Source of the DNA: Candidatus Fusobacterium pullicola
Lineage (GTDB): Bacteria > Fusobacteriota > Fusobacteriia > Fusobacteriales > Fusobacteriaceae
Direction: 5' to 3'
DNA: 64,000 bases
Assembly (NCBI GenBank): GCA_018883725.1
Contig: JAHLFN010000076.1
Location: 1-64,000 of the forward strand
In this document: positions 26,033 through 34,134 of the stretch, piece after piece
Layout of the letters: each line of letters opens with the position of its first letter
Numbering within the stretch: position 1 is the first letter of the stretch
Notes under the pieces: model-generated
Database searches by the model: none
Told to the model about the DNA's origin: nothing
Seen by the model: the letters and a program-made list of their open reading frames with translations, nothing else
Translations under genes and position numbers: made by a program

Positions 26033-26719
26033 ATGAATTATGATTTAGTTTTATTTGATATTGATGGTACTCTATTAGATTTTGATATGACAGAAAAAAT
26101 AGCTTTAGAAGATACTTGTAGAGAGTATGGATTTCCTTACAATGAAGAGATGTTGAATGTATATCATCAAATAAATGTTGAATGTTGGAAACAATTAGAA
26201 GAAGGTTTAATTAATAAAGAAGAGCTAGCTTTTATAAGATTTGATAGATTTTTTAAAAAATTTAATCTAAAAGGAGAACCGATTGAATTTAATACAAAAT
26301 ATAGAAGTAGACTTGGAGAGGGAGCTTATCTTATAAAAAATGCTGTTGAAATTTGTAAAATTCTATATGGTAAAGTAGATTTAGCAGTAGCATCTAATGG
26401 TGGAAAGGATATACAATATAACAGATTAAGAAAAGTTGACTTAAAAAAATATTTCAAATATTTATTTATTTCAGAAGAGATTGGATATAATAAACCGGAT
26501 ATTAGATTTTTTGAAACAGTTTTTGAAAAAGCTAATGTAATATCTCCAGAGAGAGTGTTGATAATAGGGGATTCTATATCAGCTGATATTCAAGGAGGAA
26601 ATATCGCGGGAATTAAGACATGCTGGTACAATCCTAAAGGGATAAAAGATGACAAGGCTATAAAAAAGGATTTTATTATTAAAGATTTAATGGAATTAGA
26701 AAAAATTATTTTGGGGTAG
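26033..26719 (+). CDS. HAD hydrolase, YjjG-type pyrimidine nucleotidase
   Basis: HAD-superfamily phosphatase of 228 residues. Motif I is LFDIDGTLLDFD near residue 7 (nucleophile and acid Asp), motif II is VASNGG near residue 121, the motif III Lys is in GYNKPDIRFF near residue 150 and motif IV is IGDSISADIQGG near residue 178. The helical cap with CWKQLEEG resembles YjjG, which removes phosphate from non-canonical pyrimidine nucleotides. AAGGAG precedes the ATG. Its stop codon lies inside the terminator hairpin. Confidence 0.82.
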   Translation: MNYDLVLFDIDGTLLDFDMTEKIALEDTCREYGFPYNEEMLNVYHQINVECWKQLEEGLINKEELAFIRFDRFFKKFNLKGEPIEFNTKYRSRLGEGAYLIKNAVEICKILYGKVDLAVASNGGKDIQYNRLRKVDLKKYFKYLFISEEIGYNKPDIRFFETVFEKANVISPERVLIIGDSISADIQGGNIAGIKTCWYNPKGIKDDKAIKKDFIIKDLMELEKIILG

Positions 26720-26737
26720 CATAGCTATCCCTTATTT
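26713..26737 (+). terminator. Terminator overlapping the HAD stop codon
   Basis: GGGGTAGC (26713-26720), loop ATA, GCTATCCC (26724-26731), then TTATTTT. The TAG stop at 26717 is inside the left arm. Confidence 0.78.
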
Positions 26738-26742
26738 TCTCC

Positions 26743-26840
26743 AAAAAATAGGGAAACCCTAACCTTGGGTAAGTTAGGGTCATATGGGTTTTGTTCACTT
26801 TCGTGAACTTATGGGTATTAGAAACAAACTGTCATTGTTC
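26743..26840 (-). ncRNA. Candidate free-standing small RNA of about 98 nt
   Basis: A minus-strand unit with its own strong promoter (26847-26878) and a 3' end made of CCCTAAC/GTTAGGG, then TAGGG-TTT-CCCTA and six T. It contains a perfect GTTCAC-GAAA-GTGAAC hairpin (26793-26808). Three unpaired ACCCA elements occur: ACCCATAAG, ACCCATATG and ACCCAAGG. No reading frame of note and no downstream gene in the same direction exists, since the HAD gene converges on it. C-rich single-stranded motifs are a usual seed type in trans-acting sRNAs. The stems CCCTAAC/GTTAGGG and TAGGG/CCCTA share bases, so two folds exclude each other. I cannot assign a known family. Confidence 0.6.
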
Positions 26841-26846
26841 TACATA

Positions 26847-26878
26847 ATTATACTATCATACTCTTATGGAATTGTCAA
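26847..26878 (-). promoter_or_regulatory. Promoter of the candidate sRNA
   Basis: On the minus strand, TTGACA (26873-26878) is followed 17 bases later by TAGTAT (26850-26855), overlapping a TATAAT (26847-26852) at 20-base spacing. It lies about 65 bases after the eutH stop codon. Confidence 0.7.
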
Positions 26879-26943
26879 TGTATATTTAAATTATTTGCCA
26901 ATTTTATAATCTCAATTTGCTTATTCTTTAATCAATAAATATA

Positions 26944-28041
26944 TTAATTCAGATGTTTTTTGTTTCTGAACTCCTTATTATATATATAATTAGCCACAAA
27001 CATCGCTGATATTCCACCAACAATTTTAGTAATAATAACAGGAAAAACTAAATTTTTATCTATTCCAGCTGTAAATCCTAAATGACTTCCAAGCACAAAA
27101 GCTCCACTTACAGAAAAGGCTATATTTAACAATTTTCCTCTTTCATCCATATCTTTTAAAATATTGAACATAGGAATATTATGTGCTAAACATGCAATAA
27201 AACCAGCTGTTGACTTTTCGTTTACTCTAAACATTTTCCCTATAGAAGTAAGCGGCTTTGTAAATACTGTTGTAACAAAATATAGCATAGGGAAAGCTCC
27301 AGCTAAAGTTATTGCTATGCTTCCAACTGTTTTTATTCCATCCATTATAGGCAACATATTTTTGACTAAAACAACCCCTGTTAAAGTCTCTAAAATTTGT
27401 AGAGCTAATCCAATAGTAGTAAGTATGAACATAAATTTTCCAAAAATAAAAAACCCTTTTGCAACTCCCTTTGGAAATTTTAATAGTGCCCAACATATGA
27501 AAATTGTAAAAGCTATAATTGGAATTAAATCTAAAAGAAGAATTTTTATTGAAAATCCAGCTACAATTCCTCCTATCAAACATCCTAATGGAATAGTAGA
27601 GATCCCAGCTAATATTCCTTTAGATAAATATTTTTCATCTTCTTTCTCAATTATTCCTAAAGCTACTGGAATAGAAAAAGATAAAGTTGTTCCCATAGTA
27701 GCACTCAAAAATAGACCAGAGAACATAGCACTATCATGAGTTGAGGCTAACTCTTGAGATAATATATACCCACCCATATCACTAGCAAGTATTGTTCCAG
27801 CAAACATAGCCGGGTCTGCTCCAATAATTCTGTAAAAAGGAGAAATTATTGGTTTTAAAAATGATGAGATAACTGGAGAAAAGGAGATGATTCCAAGCAT
27901 AGCTAGAGCAAGAGTTCCCATTGTCATCATACCATCTTCAAATCTTTTTCCATATCCAAATCTATTTCCAAATATTCGGTCTATAGCCCCTACAAACATA
28001 AAAAATACCATAATATAGATAATTATCTTATTAATACTCAT
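26944..28041 (-). CDS. eutH: Ethanolamine permease EutH
   Basis: Inner membrane transporter of 365 residues with ten or more hydrophobic segments, the length of EutH. Family motifs are FEDGMMTMGTLALAMLGI near residues 35-52, IGADPAMFAGTILASDMGGY near residues 72-91 and FIACLAHNIPMF near residue 286. EutH moves ethanolamine into the cell for B12-dependent breakdown. No other eut gene is in the window, so it is an orphan copy or the rest of the pathway lies elsewhere. AGGATT is a weak ribosome site before the ATG. Confidence 0.9.
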   Translation of the reverse strand: MSINKIIIYIMVFFMFVGAIDRIFGNRFGYGKRFEDGMMTMGTLALAMLGIISFSPVISSFLKPIISPFYRIIGADPAMFAGTILASDMGGYILSQELASTHDSAMFSGLFLSATMGTTLSFSIPVALGIIEKEDEKYLSKGILAGISTIPLGCLIGGIVAGFSIKILLLDLIPIIAFTIFICWALLKFPKGVAKGFFIFGKFMFILTTIGLALQILETLTGVVLVKNMLPIMDGIKTVGSIAITLAGAFPMLYFVTTVFTKPLTSIGKMFRVNEKSTAGFIACLAHNIPMFNILKDMDERGKLLNIAFSVSGAFVLGSHLGFTAGIDKNLVFPVIITKIVGGISAMFVANYIYNKEFRNKKHLN

Positions 28042-28146
28042 AAATCAATCCTCTTAAAAAATAATCCTATTTATTATATAATATTTTCTAAAAAAATGCT
28101 ATAATCAAATTAAAGGAATATATACTAAATCACAGTGGGTGGGAAT

Positions 28147-29052
28147 ATGGTAAAAAGTGTTTTGTTTTTTAGTATAGTGTGTATGACTAATATTCTATAT
28201 GGAGAGTTTAGAGAAATTACTCCGTTGGAAAATATTTCAATAATCGAGATAGAAAATATTAATCAAGATAAAGGTATGAAAAGAATTGAAAAAAAATCTA
28301 GAGATAATTCAATAAAATATGAAAATAGTAGACTCAATGAAGGGTGTGAATTAAAAGAGGAGAATAAAATAGAATATATTGAGAACGGTGATGAAGTTAA
28401 AGAGGTAATAGAGAAAAATAGTGTACCTCTAATATCTGAAGAACAATTGATTCAAATTATAAATATGGCTAAAAATTCCCCTCTTCCAGAAAATAATGTG
28501 GAAAATAAAGAGAATAGTATAATATCAAAAGAAAGTGATATGATTCAACAACCAGATTTTTTAATAGATATAAAAAATAAATTAGATAAATATAGTTTTT
28601 CTGATAAAAGTGAAGATATATACGGTGGACAGATTACAGCAAAGGAGATAACTTCAGATAAAATTATAGATAATCTTGAATTTGGTTTAGGAGTTGCTTA
28701 TAAAAATAGTGAATACGATAATTCACAATATGAAAATAAAAATTCTGATATATGGAGTCATACTCCAATATATGCAACTGGAAAGTATAGACTTTCTAGT
28801 GATGAGGATAGTAGCAAGTATTTGAAATTAAATTTAGGATATGCTATTGGGGAGTATGAAGAAAATGAAGAGTATTTAGAAAGAAAAAATCAAAGTGGGA
28901 TGTACTATGGTATAGGAGCAGGAGTTGAGTATACAGATCTTTCATTAGATTTAATATATCAGGTAAATAAAGATGCTTATGAAAAATGGGATAATTCAAC
29001 TAAAGATGACTCAAGAATAACATTTTCAATAGACTATAAGTTAAGTTTTTAA
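28147..29052 (+). CDS. Outer-membrane beta-barrel protein with long linker
   Basis: Secreted protein of about 301 residues. A signal peptide of about 20 residues (VKSVLFFSIVCMTNILYG) is followed by roughly 130 charged, low-complexity residues rich in Glu, Asn and Lys, then a C-terminal half with alternating strand pattern (LEFGLGVAYKNSEY, YLKLNLGYAIGEYE, YYGIGAGVEYTDLSL) ending in SIDYKLSF. The terminal Phe marks an outer-membrane barrel. The linker may span the periplasm or bind peptidoglycan. I start at ATG 28147; the upstream GTG at 28135 lies within the GTGGGTGGG that serves as a weak ribosome site. Confidence 0.7.
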   Translation: MVKSVLFFSIVCMTNILYGEFREITPLENISIIEIENINQDKGMKRIEKKSRDNSIKYENSRLNEGCELKEENKIEYIENGDEVKEVIEKNSVPLISEEQLIQIINMAKNSPLPENNVENKENSIISKESDMIQQPDFLIDIKNKLDKYSFSDKSEDIYGGQITAKEITSDKIIDNLEFGLGVAYKNSEYDNSQYENKNSDIWSHTPIYATGKYRLSSDEDSSKYLKLNLGYAIGEYEENEEYLERKNQSGMYYGIGAGVEYTDLSLDLIYQVNKDAYEKWDNSTKDDSRITFSIDYKLSF

Positions 29053-29094
29053 ACTTAACTTATAGTCTAGATATTTAATAGTCTAGATATTTAA
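29031..29094. repeat. 18-base palindrome plus duplicated 16-mer, convergent terminator
   Basis: Perfect 18-base arms AGACTATAAGTTAAGTTT (29031-29048) and its complement (29051-29068) overlap the last codons of the outer-membrane protein gene. The right arm runs into two exact tandem copies of TAGTCTAGATATTTAA (29063-29078 and 29079-29094), then eight T. The whole lies between convergent genes and probably ends both transcripts. Confidence 0.8.
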
Positions 29095-30032
29095 TTTTTT
29101 TTAAGATGCTCTAGATATTTTTCAATATTGTGTGCTACCTCAGCTCCATCAGCTACTGCTGTAACTATCTGTCTTAAATTTTTAGGTCTAATATCGCCAG
29201 CAACAAAAACTCCATTGACGTCACTCATTAAATTTTTATCTGTAGGAATAAATCCAGCTTCATCAATTTCAACTTTTCCTTTAAATAGTTGACTTTGTGG
29301 AGCATAACCTATAAAAACGAAAGTACCAAACGTTTCATCAGTACTTGCTTGATACTCTGTTATTTCACCGGTACAGTTATTTTTAAATTTAGCACTTCTA
29401 GGTAAAAAATCTCCACTCATCTCTAAGATTTCAGTATTAAATTTTACCTCTATTTTAGGATGAGTTAAAACTTTATCAGCTATTGATTTAGCACAAGTAA
29501 ATTCTGGCTCTCTAGCAATTATTGTTACCTTTCTAGCAAATTTTGTTAAAAATATAGCTTCTTCAGCAGCAGCATAACCAGCTCCTATTACAAATACATC
29601 CATATCTGTAAAAAATTCCCCATCACAAGTAGCACAGTAAGCAACTCCTCTTCCCTCATACTCTTTTTCTCCTATAAATCCAACTTTTCTAGGAGTAGCT
29701 CCTGTAGCAATTACAACAGTAAAAGCGTGGTATTCATTAGATTTAGTTTTTATAATTTTTATGTCATTACTTAAATCTAAGTCAATAACTTCATCACTAA
29801 GAAATTCAACACCAAAATTTAAAGCTTGTTGTTTTAGATTTTCAGCATACTTAGCTCCAGTTGTTTCAATTATTCCAGGATAATTTACAACTTCATTGGT
29901 AACAGTTATTTGACCTCCAGGAATAGATTTTTCAATTATTAGTGTATTTAATTTGGCTCTTCCACCATAGATACCGGCTGTAAGTCCAGCTGGACCAGCA
30001 CCTATTATAATCATATCATATATTTTATTCAT
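29091..30032 (-). CDS. trxB: Thioredoxin-disulfide reductase
   Basis: Cytosolic FAD/NADPH enzyme of 313 residues, normal length. The FAD-binding GAGPAGLTAGIYGGRA is near residue 12, the redox-active pair is CATC in VAYCATCDGEFF near residue 136, the NADPH-binding GAGYAAAEEA follows near residue 152, and the C-terminal GVFVAGDIRPKNLRQI binds FAD. It reduces thioredoxin. Ala replaces the usual Ser in the GxGxSA segment, a mild variation. GGAAGTGAG precedes the start. Confidence 0.92.
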   Translation of the reverse strand: MNKIYDMIIIGAGPAGLTAGIYGGRAKLNTLIIEKSIPGGQITVTNEVVNYPGIIETTGAKYAENLKQQALNFGVEFLSDEVIDLDLSNDIKIIKTKSNEYHAFTVVIATGATPRKVGFIGEKEYEGRGVAYCATCDGEFFTDMDVFVIGAGYAAAEEAIFLTKFARKVTIIAREPEFTCAKSIADKVLTHPKIEVKFNTEILEMSGDFLPRSAKFKNNCTGEITEYQASTDETFGTFVFIGYAPQSQLFKGKVEIDEAGFIPTDKNLMSDVNGVFVAGDIRPKNLRQIVTAVADGAEVAHNIEKYLEHLKKN

Positions 30033-30079
30033 TTTCTCACTTCCATACTAATTTTTTTGTCATAACTAAATGTATATTG

Positions 30080-30108
30080 ATTATAAGATTTTAAGTAAGA
30101 AAAGTCAA
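30080..30108 (-). promoter_or_regulatory. trxB promoter
   Basis: Minus strand TTGACT (30103-30108), 17-base spacer, TATAAT (30080-30085), about 48 bases before the trxB start. Confidence 0.78.
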
Positions 30109-30212
30109 CTAATTTTATCATAAATATTTAAAGATAATACTTTTAATTTAACAATAACAATATTTTTTATTAAACTTATATTATTTATATTATTAAAAAA
30201 ATAAAAAAACTT

Positions 30213-30241
30213 TTGTAAAAGTATTTATTTCATAGTATAAT
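30213..30241 (+). promoter_or_regulatory. Promoter of the mini recombinase gene
   Basis: TTGTAA (30213-30218), 17-base spacer, TATAAT (30236-30241), 48 bases before the ATG at 30289. An intact promoter argues against long-standing decay. Confidence 0.65.
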
Positions 30242-30288
30242 ATAAATTATAAACTTTTAAAGTTTTTATTATATAAAAAGGAGGAAAA

Positions 30289-30844
30289 ATGATAACTAGA
30301 ACATTAACAGAAGAGGAGTTAAGAGAAATTTTTTTTATGTAAAAATGGATATAGTGATGAAAAAATAAAAATTAGAGCAAACAAACAGATTTATTTAATA
30401 TTTTTAATTCAACTGAATACTGGATTGAGAGTAGGAGATGTTTTAAGATTAAAGAAAAGAAATTTTAATAATAATTTTCTATATTTAAAGGAGCAAAAAA
30501 CAGGAAAAATACAAAATAGAAAGATAAATAGAGAGTTAGTTCAAAAAATAGAGGAATATTGTTTAGTAAGAGAGTTAGAAAATGAAGAGAATTTATTTGA
30601 TATAAAGGTAAGATGGGTACAAAGATATATACAGATTATAGCTCAAATATTAGGAATGAGAGATATATCTACCCATAGTTTTAGAAAAACATATGCTCAC
30701 TTACAATATATAAATAATCAATGTAATATAGAACTAGTGAGAAAACTTTTAAATCACTCTTCAATTGCTATAACTCAAAGATATTTAGGTATTACAGATG
30801 AAGAGGTAAATTTAGCATCAGAAAGATTTAAAATTATTTTCTAA
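30289..30844 (+). pseudogene. Catalytic-domain-only tyrosine recombinase, frameshifted in a run of eight T
   Basis: The frame opens at ATG 30289 after AAAGGAGG and stops after 17 codons because of eight T at 30329-30336. With one T fewer the frame reads on as LREIFLCKNGYSDEKIKIRA and joins the long frame ending at 30844, giving about 184 residues. All catalytic parts then follow: Arg in NTGLRVGDVL, Lys in EQKTGK, HSFRK, LLNHSS and the Tyr in TQRYLG. There is no SAM-like core-binding domain, so it resembles short FimB/FimE-type invertases rather than XerC/D. It may be a phase-variable gene, one rescued by transcript slippage, or a sequencing error. HU is encoded next. Confidence 0.7.
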
Positions 30845-30850
30845 AATCTA

Positions 30851-30879
30851 TTTACAAAATTAAATTTTGATAGTATATA
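30851..30879 (+). promoter_or_regulatory. Promoter of the HU gene
   Basis: TTTACA (30851-30856), 17-base spacer, TATATA (30874-30879), 38 bases before the HU start. It separates HU expression from the recombinase gene. Confidence 0.6.
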
Positions 30880-30916
30880 TAATATTAACAAAAGAACATC
30901 AATAGGAGGGATTACA

Positions 30917-31189
30917 ATGACAAAGAAAGAATTTATAGATTTATATGCTGAAAAAGGAAATTTAACTAAAAAAGAAGCTGAAAAAGGTATCAATCTTTTT
31001 CTTGCAAGTGTGGAAGAGGCTTTAGTTAAAGGAGAAGAGGTTTCTTTTGTTGGTTGGGGAAAATGGGAGATAGTAGAGAGAGCTGGTAGAGATGTAAGAA
31101 ATCCTAGAACAAAAGAAATTATAAAGATCGAGCCTAAAAAAATAGTTAAGTTTAAAACTGGAAAAATATTGGCTGATAAAATTAAATAG
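30917..31189 (+). CDS. HU-family DNA-bending protein
   Basis: Histone-like protein of 90 residues, the standard HU length. It has the two-helix N-terminus TKKEFIDLYAEKGNLTKKEAE, then the beta-arm region VSFVGWGKWEIVERAGRDVRN with the DNA-intercalating RNPRT motif near residue 64. It binds and bends DNA as a dimer. It lies next to a tyrosine recombinase, whose reactions often need such a factor, but it has its own promoter and terminator. AGGAGG precedes the ATG. Confidence 0.93.
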   Translation: MTKKEFIDLYAEKGNLTKKEAEKGINLFLASVEEALVKGEEVSFVGWGKWEIVERAGRDVRNPRTKEIIKIEPKKIVKFKTGKILADKIK

Positions 31190-31194
31190 TTTTC

Positions 31195-31224
31195 AAAAAA
31201 CCTGTATTTTACAGGTTTTTTCTT
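31195..31224 (+). terminator. Terminator of the HU gene
   Basis: AAAAAACCTGTA (31195-31206) and TACAGGTTTTTT (31210-31221) around a TTT loop, then CTTTAG. Confidence 0.88.
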
Positions 31225-31302
31225 TAGTATTTTTTTAATTTGTGATATAATTCTACATATAAAATAGGGGGATGATATTTAATCAGTTATAGAGGTGAAA
31301 TT

Positions 31303-32886
31303 TTGAGAGTAAGTATTAATAATATTATTATTTCATTAGGAAAAGATCAAGAGAAAGAGATAATAAAAGAGATAGAAAAAAGGGGAGTAAAGAGAAATAA
31401 TATAAAAAGTATTATCTGGAGTAAAAGATCTATTGATAGTAGAAAGAAAACAGATATTAAGTTGATATATAATTTAGAGGTAGAATTGAATAAACCAATT
31501 GATATTACAACTTTAAATAATATATCTTTAGCTAAAGATGTAGAAAAGGTAAATAGAGAGCCAATTAGTTCAATAGAAAAAGAGGTAGCAATAATTGGAG
31601 CTGGACCTGCTGGTCTTTTTGCTGCTCTTAGATTGGCTGAATATGGATTTACTCCTATTGTGTTTGAAAGAGGAGAAGAGGTAGATAAAAGAGATATTAC
31701 AACAGAGAACTTTGTTAAAAACTCTATTTTAAATCCAAATTCTAATATACAGTTTGGAGAAGGTGGAGCTGGAACATATTCTGATGGAAAATTGAATACA
31801 AGAATAAAGAGTGAATATATGGATAAAATATTTGAAACTTTAGTTGAATGTGGAGCTCCCTCAAATATATTATGGGATTATAAACCACATGTTGGAACCG
31901 ACATTTTAAAAGTTGTTGTTAAAAATATGAGAGAGAAAATAAAATCATTAGGTGGGAAATTCTTTTTTAACCATAAGCTTGAGAATTTACATATAAAGGA
32001 TGGAAAAGTAACTGGAATCGATATAATAAACTCAGTTGGAGAACTTGAATTTCATCCCTTTAAATCTGTAATATTAGCTATTGGGCATTCAGCAAGAGAT
32101 ACCTATAGAATGTTACATAAAAATGGAGTGCATATGGAAAGTAAGCCTTTTGCTATAGGAGCTAGAATTGAACATCCTAGATGTGATATAGATAGAATGC
32201 AGTATGGTAAATTTGCCGATAATGAACTTTTAGGATCAGCAACTTATAGTGTAACATATAATAACAGGGCAGAGGAAAGAGGAGTCTTTTCTTTCTGTAT
32301 GTGCCCAGGAGGAGTTATAGTAAATGCTTCATCAGAGCTTAATACTTCATTAGTCAATGGAATGAGCTATTCTCAAAGAGATGGAAGATTTTCTAACTCA
32401 GCTATTGTTGTAGGAGTTAAGGAGAATGACTTTGGAAGTCATCTGTTTGCTGGTATGGAGTTTCAAGAAAAATTAGAGAGAAAAACTTATGAATTGGGAC
32501 AAGGGTATGGAGCTTTATATCAAGGAGTTTTAGATTTTATAGGAAATAGAAAGACTAGCTATGAGATAGAGAGTAGTTATGAAATGAAAAAAACATCATA
32601 TAATCTAAATGAGTTTTTCCCAGAAGTAATAGTTGATAATATGAAATCTGCTTTTCAATATTGGAGTAAAAATCCTATGTTTATATCACCAAATGCTAAC
32701 CTTATAGCTCCAGAGACAAGAACTTCTGCTCCTGTAAGAATAGTAAGGGATATAACAGGAATGTCTATCAATGTTCAAGGACTTTATCCAATAGGAGAGG
32801 GAGCTGGATATGCTGGTGGAATAACTAGTGCTGGTGTAGATGGTGTAAAAATTGTTGATTTAGCTTTCACTAGGATAAAAGCTTAA
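31303..32886 (+). CDS. FAD-dependent dehydrogenase-like protein (COG2509 type)
   Basis: Cytosolic flavoprotein of 527 residues. An N-terminal domain of about 90 residues precedes the FAD-binding VAIIGAGPAGLFAALRLAEYG near residues 89-109; further motifs are GEGGAGTYSDGKLNTR near residue 150 and the C-terminal GLYPIGEGAGYAGGITSAG near residue 497, typical of this uncharacterised dehydrogenase family. No substrate is known. It starts at a TTG, seven bases after GAGGTG; no in-frame ATG fits better. The next gene, an alcohol dehydrogenase, starts 24 bases later. Confidence 0.82.
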   Translation: MRVSINNIIISLGKDQEKEIIKEIEKRGVKRNNIKSIIWSKRSIDSRKKTDIKLIYNLEVELNKPIDITTLNNISLAKDVEKVNREPISSIEKEVAIIGAGPAGLFAALRLAEYGFTPIVFERGEEVDKRDITTENFVKNSILNPNSNIQFGEGGAGTYSDGKLNTRIKSEYMDKIFETLVECGAPSNILWDYKPHVGTDILKVVVKNMREKIKSLGGKFFFNHKLENLHIKDGKVTGIDIINSVGELEFHPFKSVILAIGHSARDTYRMLHKNGVHMESKPFAIGARIEHPRCDIDRMQYGKFADNELLGSATYSVTYNNRAEERGVFSFCMCPGGVIVNASSELNTSLVNGMSYSQRDGRFSNSAIVVGVKENDFGSHLFAGMEFQEKLERKTYELGQGYGALYQGVLDFIGNRKTSYEIESSYEMKKTSYNLNEFFPEVIVDNMKSAFQYWSKNPMFISPNANLIAPETRTSAPVRIVRDITGMSINVQGLYPIGEGAGYAGGITSAGVDGVKIVDLAFTRIKA

Positions 32887-32910
32887 TATAAAAAATAGGG
32901 AGGGATTAAT

Positions 32911-34083
32911 ATGAAAAATTTTAATTACAATATTCCTACAAAAGTTCTTTTTGGAAAAGGAAAAGTTAAAGAGGTAGGAAAAGAAGCAAAAAAATATGGA
33001 GATAAAGTTTTATTGGTTTATGGTAAAGGTAGTGTTAAAAAGAGCGGACTTTTTGATATAGTGGTAAATAGTTTAAAAGATGCTGGAATACATATCTATG
33101 AACTTCCAAATATAGATCCTAATCCGAGAATAGATTCTGTATATCAAGGTGCAGAGTTATGTAGAAAAGTGGGAATAAATCTTATAATTGCAATGGGTGG
33201 TGGAAGTGTTATAGATTGTTCAAAGGCTATTGCAGCACAAGCTAACTATTGTGGAGATGTTTGGCAAGATTTATATGTAGAACAAAAGTTAGATACATTA
33301 ACTTCTACTTTACCAATAGCTTCTATTCTTACCCTTGCTGCTACTGGAAGTGAAATGAATGGAAATAGTGTTATTTCAAATATGCATACTAATCAAAAAT
33401 TATCAATAGGGCATGATATATTAAGACCAGTATTTTCTATTTTAGATCCAGAATATACTTTTACTGTAAATAAATATCATACAGCTGCTGGAATAGTAGA
33501 TATATTAAGCCATCTATTTGAACAATACTTTACTCCTGACCACGAAGGGTATTTACAAAATCGTATGATGGAAGCTATGATGAAAACAGTTATTGAGTAT
33601 GGACCAATAGCTTATAATGAACTAGATAACTATGAAGCTAGAGCAAATCTTATGTGGACAAGTTCTCTTGCTCTAAATGGTATGGTATCTTATGGAAAAG
33701 TGGAAACTGATTGGGCAACTCATAGAATGGAACATGAGCTAAGTGCTTTTTATGATATTACTCATGGAGTTGGACTTGGAATACTTACACCATATTGGAT
33801 GAAATATGTTTTATCAGAGGATAATGTACATAGATTTGTGGAATATGGAAGAAACGTATGGAAGATACACGGACATGATAATATGGAGATAGCAAATAAA
33901 GCTATAGATAAAACTAGAGAATTCTTTAACTCTTTAAATATTCCTCAAACTTTAAGAGAAGTAGGAATTGATGATAGTAAATTAGAAAAAATGGCAGAGC
34001 AAGCTACAATGTTTGGAGCTATTGGAACCATGAAAAAATTATATAAGGAAGATGTTTTAGCTATTTATAAAATGGCTTTATGA
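32911..34083 (+). CDS. Iron-containing alcohol dehydrogenase (butanol dehydrogenase type)
   Basis: Group III alcohol dehydrogenase of 390 residues. The N-terminus NYNIPTKVLFGKGKV and the NAD(P)-binding MGGGSVIDCSKAIAA near residue 96 are standard. Metal ligands lie in SHLFEQYF near residue 197 and HRMEHELSAFYDITHGVGL near residue 270. It resembles BdhA/YqhD enzymes that reduce aldehydes to alcohols with NADPH or NADH during fermentation. GGGAGG precedes the ATG. Probably co-transcribed with the FAD gene upstream. Confidence 0.9.
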   Translation: MKNFNYNIPTKVLFGKGKVKEVGKEAKKYGDKVLLVYGKGSVKKSGLFDIVVNSLKDAGIHIYELPNIDPNPRIDSVYQGAELCRKVGINLIIAMGGGSVIDCSKAIAAQANYCGDVWQDLYVEQKLDTLTSTLPIASILTLAATGSEMNGNSVISNMHTNQKLSIGHDILRPVFSILDPEYTFTVNKYHTAAGIVDILSHLFEQYFTPDHEGYLQNRMMEAMMKTVIEYGPIAYNELDNYEARANLMWTSSLALNGMVSYGKVETDWATHRMEHELSAFYDITHGVGLGILTPYWMKYVLSEDNVHRFVEYGRNVWKIHGHDNMEIANKAIDKTREFFNSLNIPQTLREVGIDDSKLEKMAEQATMFGAIGTMKKLYKEDVLAIYKMAL

Positions 34084-34134
34084 AAAAAATTAAAAGATAT
34101 AAAAAATAATTATTAAATATAGGGAGCTGATATT

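Noticed and set aside
26743-26840. Guanidine-II or other known riboswitch in the minus-strand RNA
   Set aside because: Only one GAAA-capped stem exists and the required ACGR loops are absent; no downstream gene is present.
27164-27739. Open frame of 191 codons antisense to eutH
   Set aside because: It lies wholly inside eutH, lacks a good ribosome site and its protein shows no family pattern; it mirrors the hydrophobic codons of EutH.
28147-28600. Adhesin passenger domain in the barrel protein
   Set aside because: The region is short, highly charged and low in complexity, with no beta-helix repeats, so it is better called a linker.
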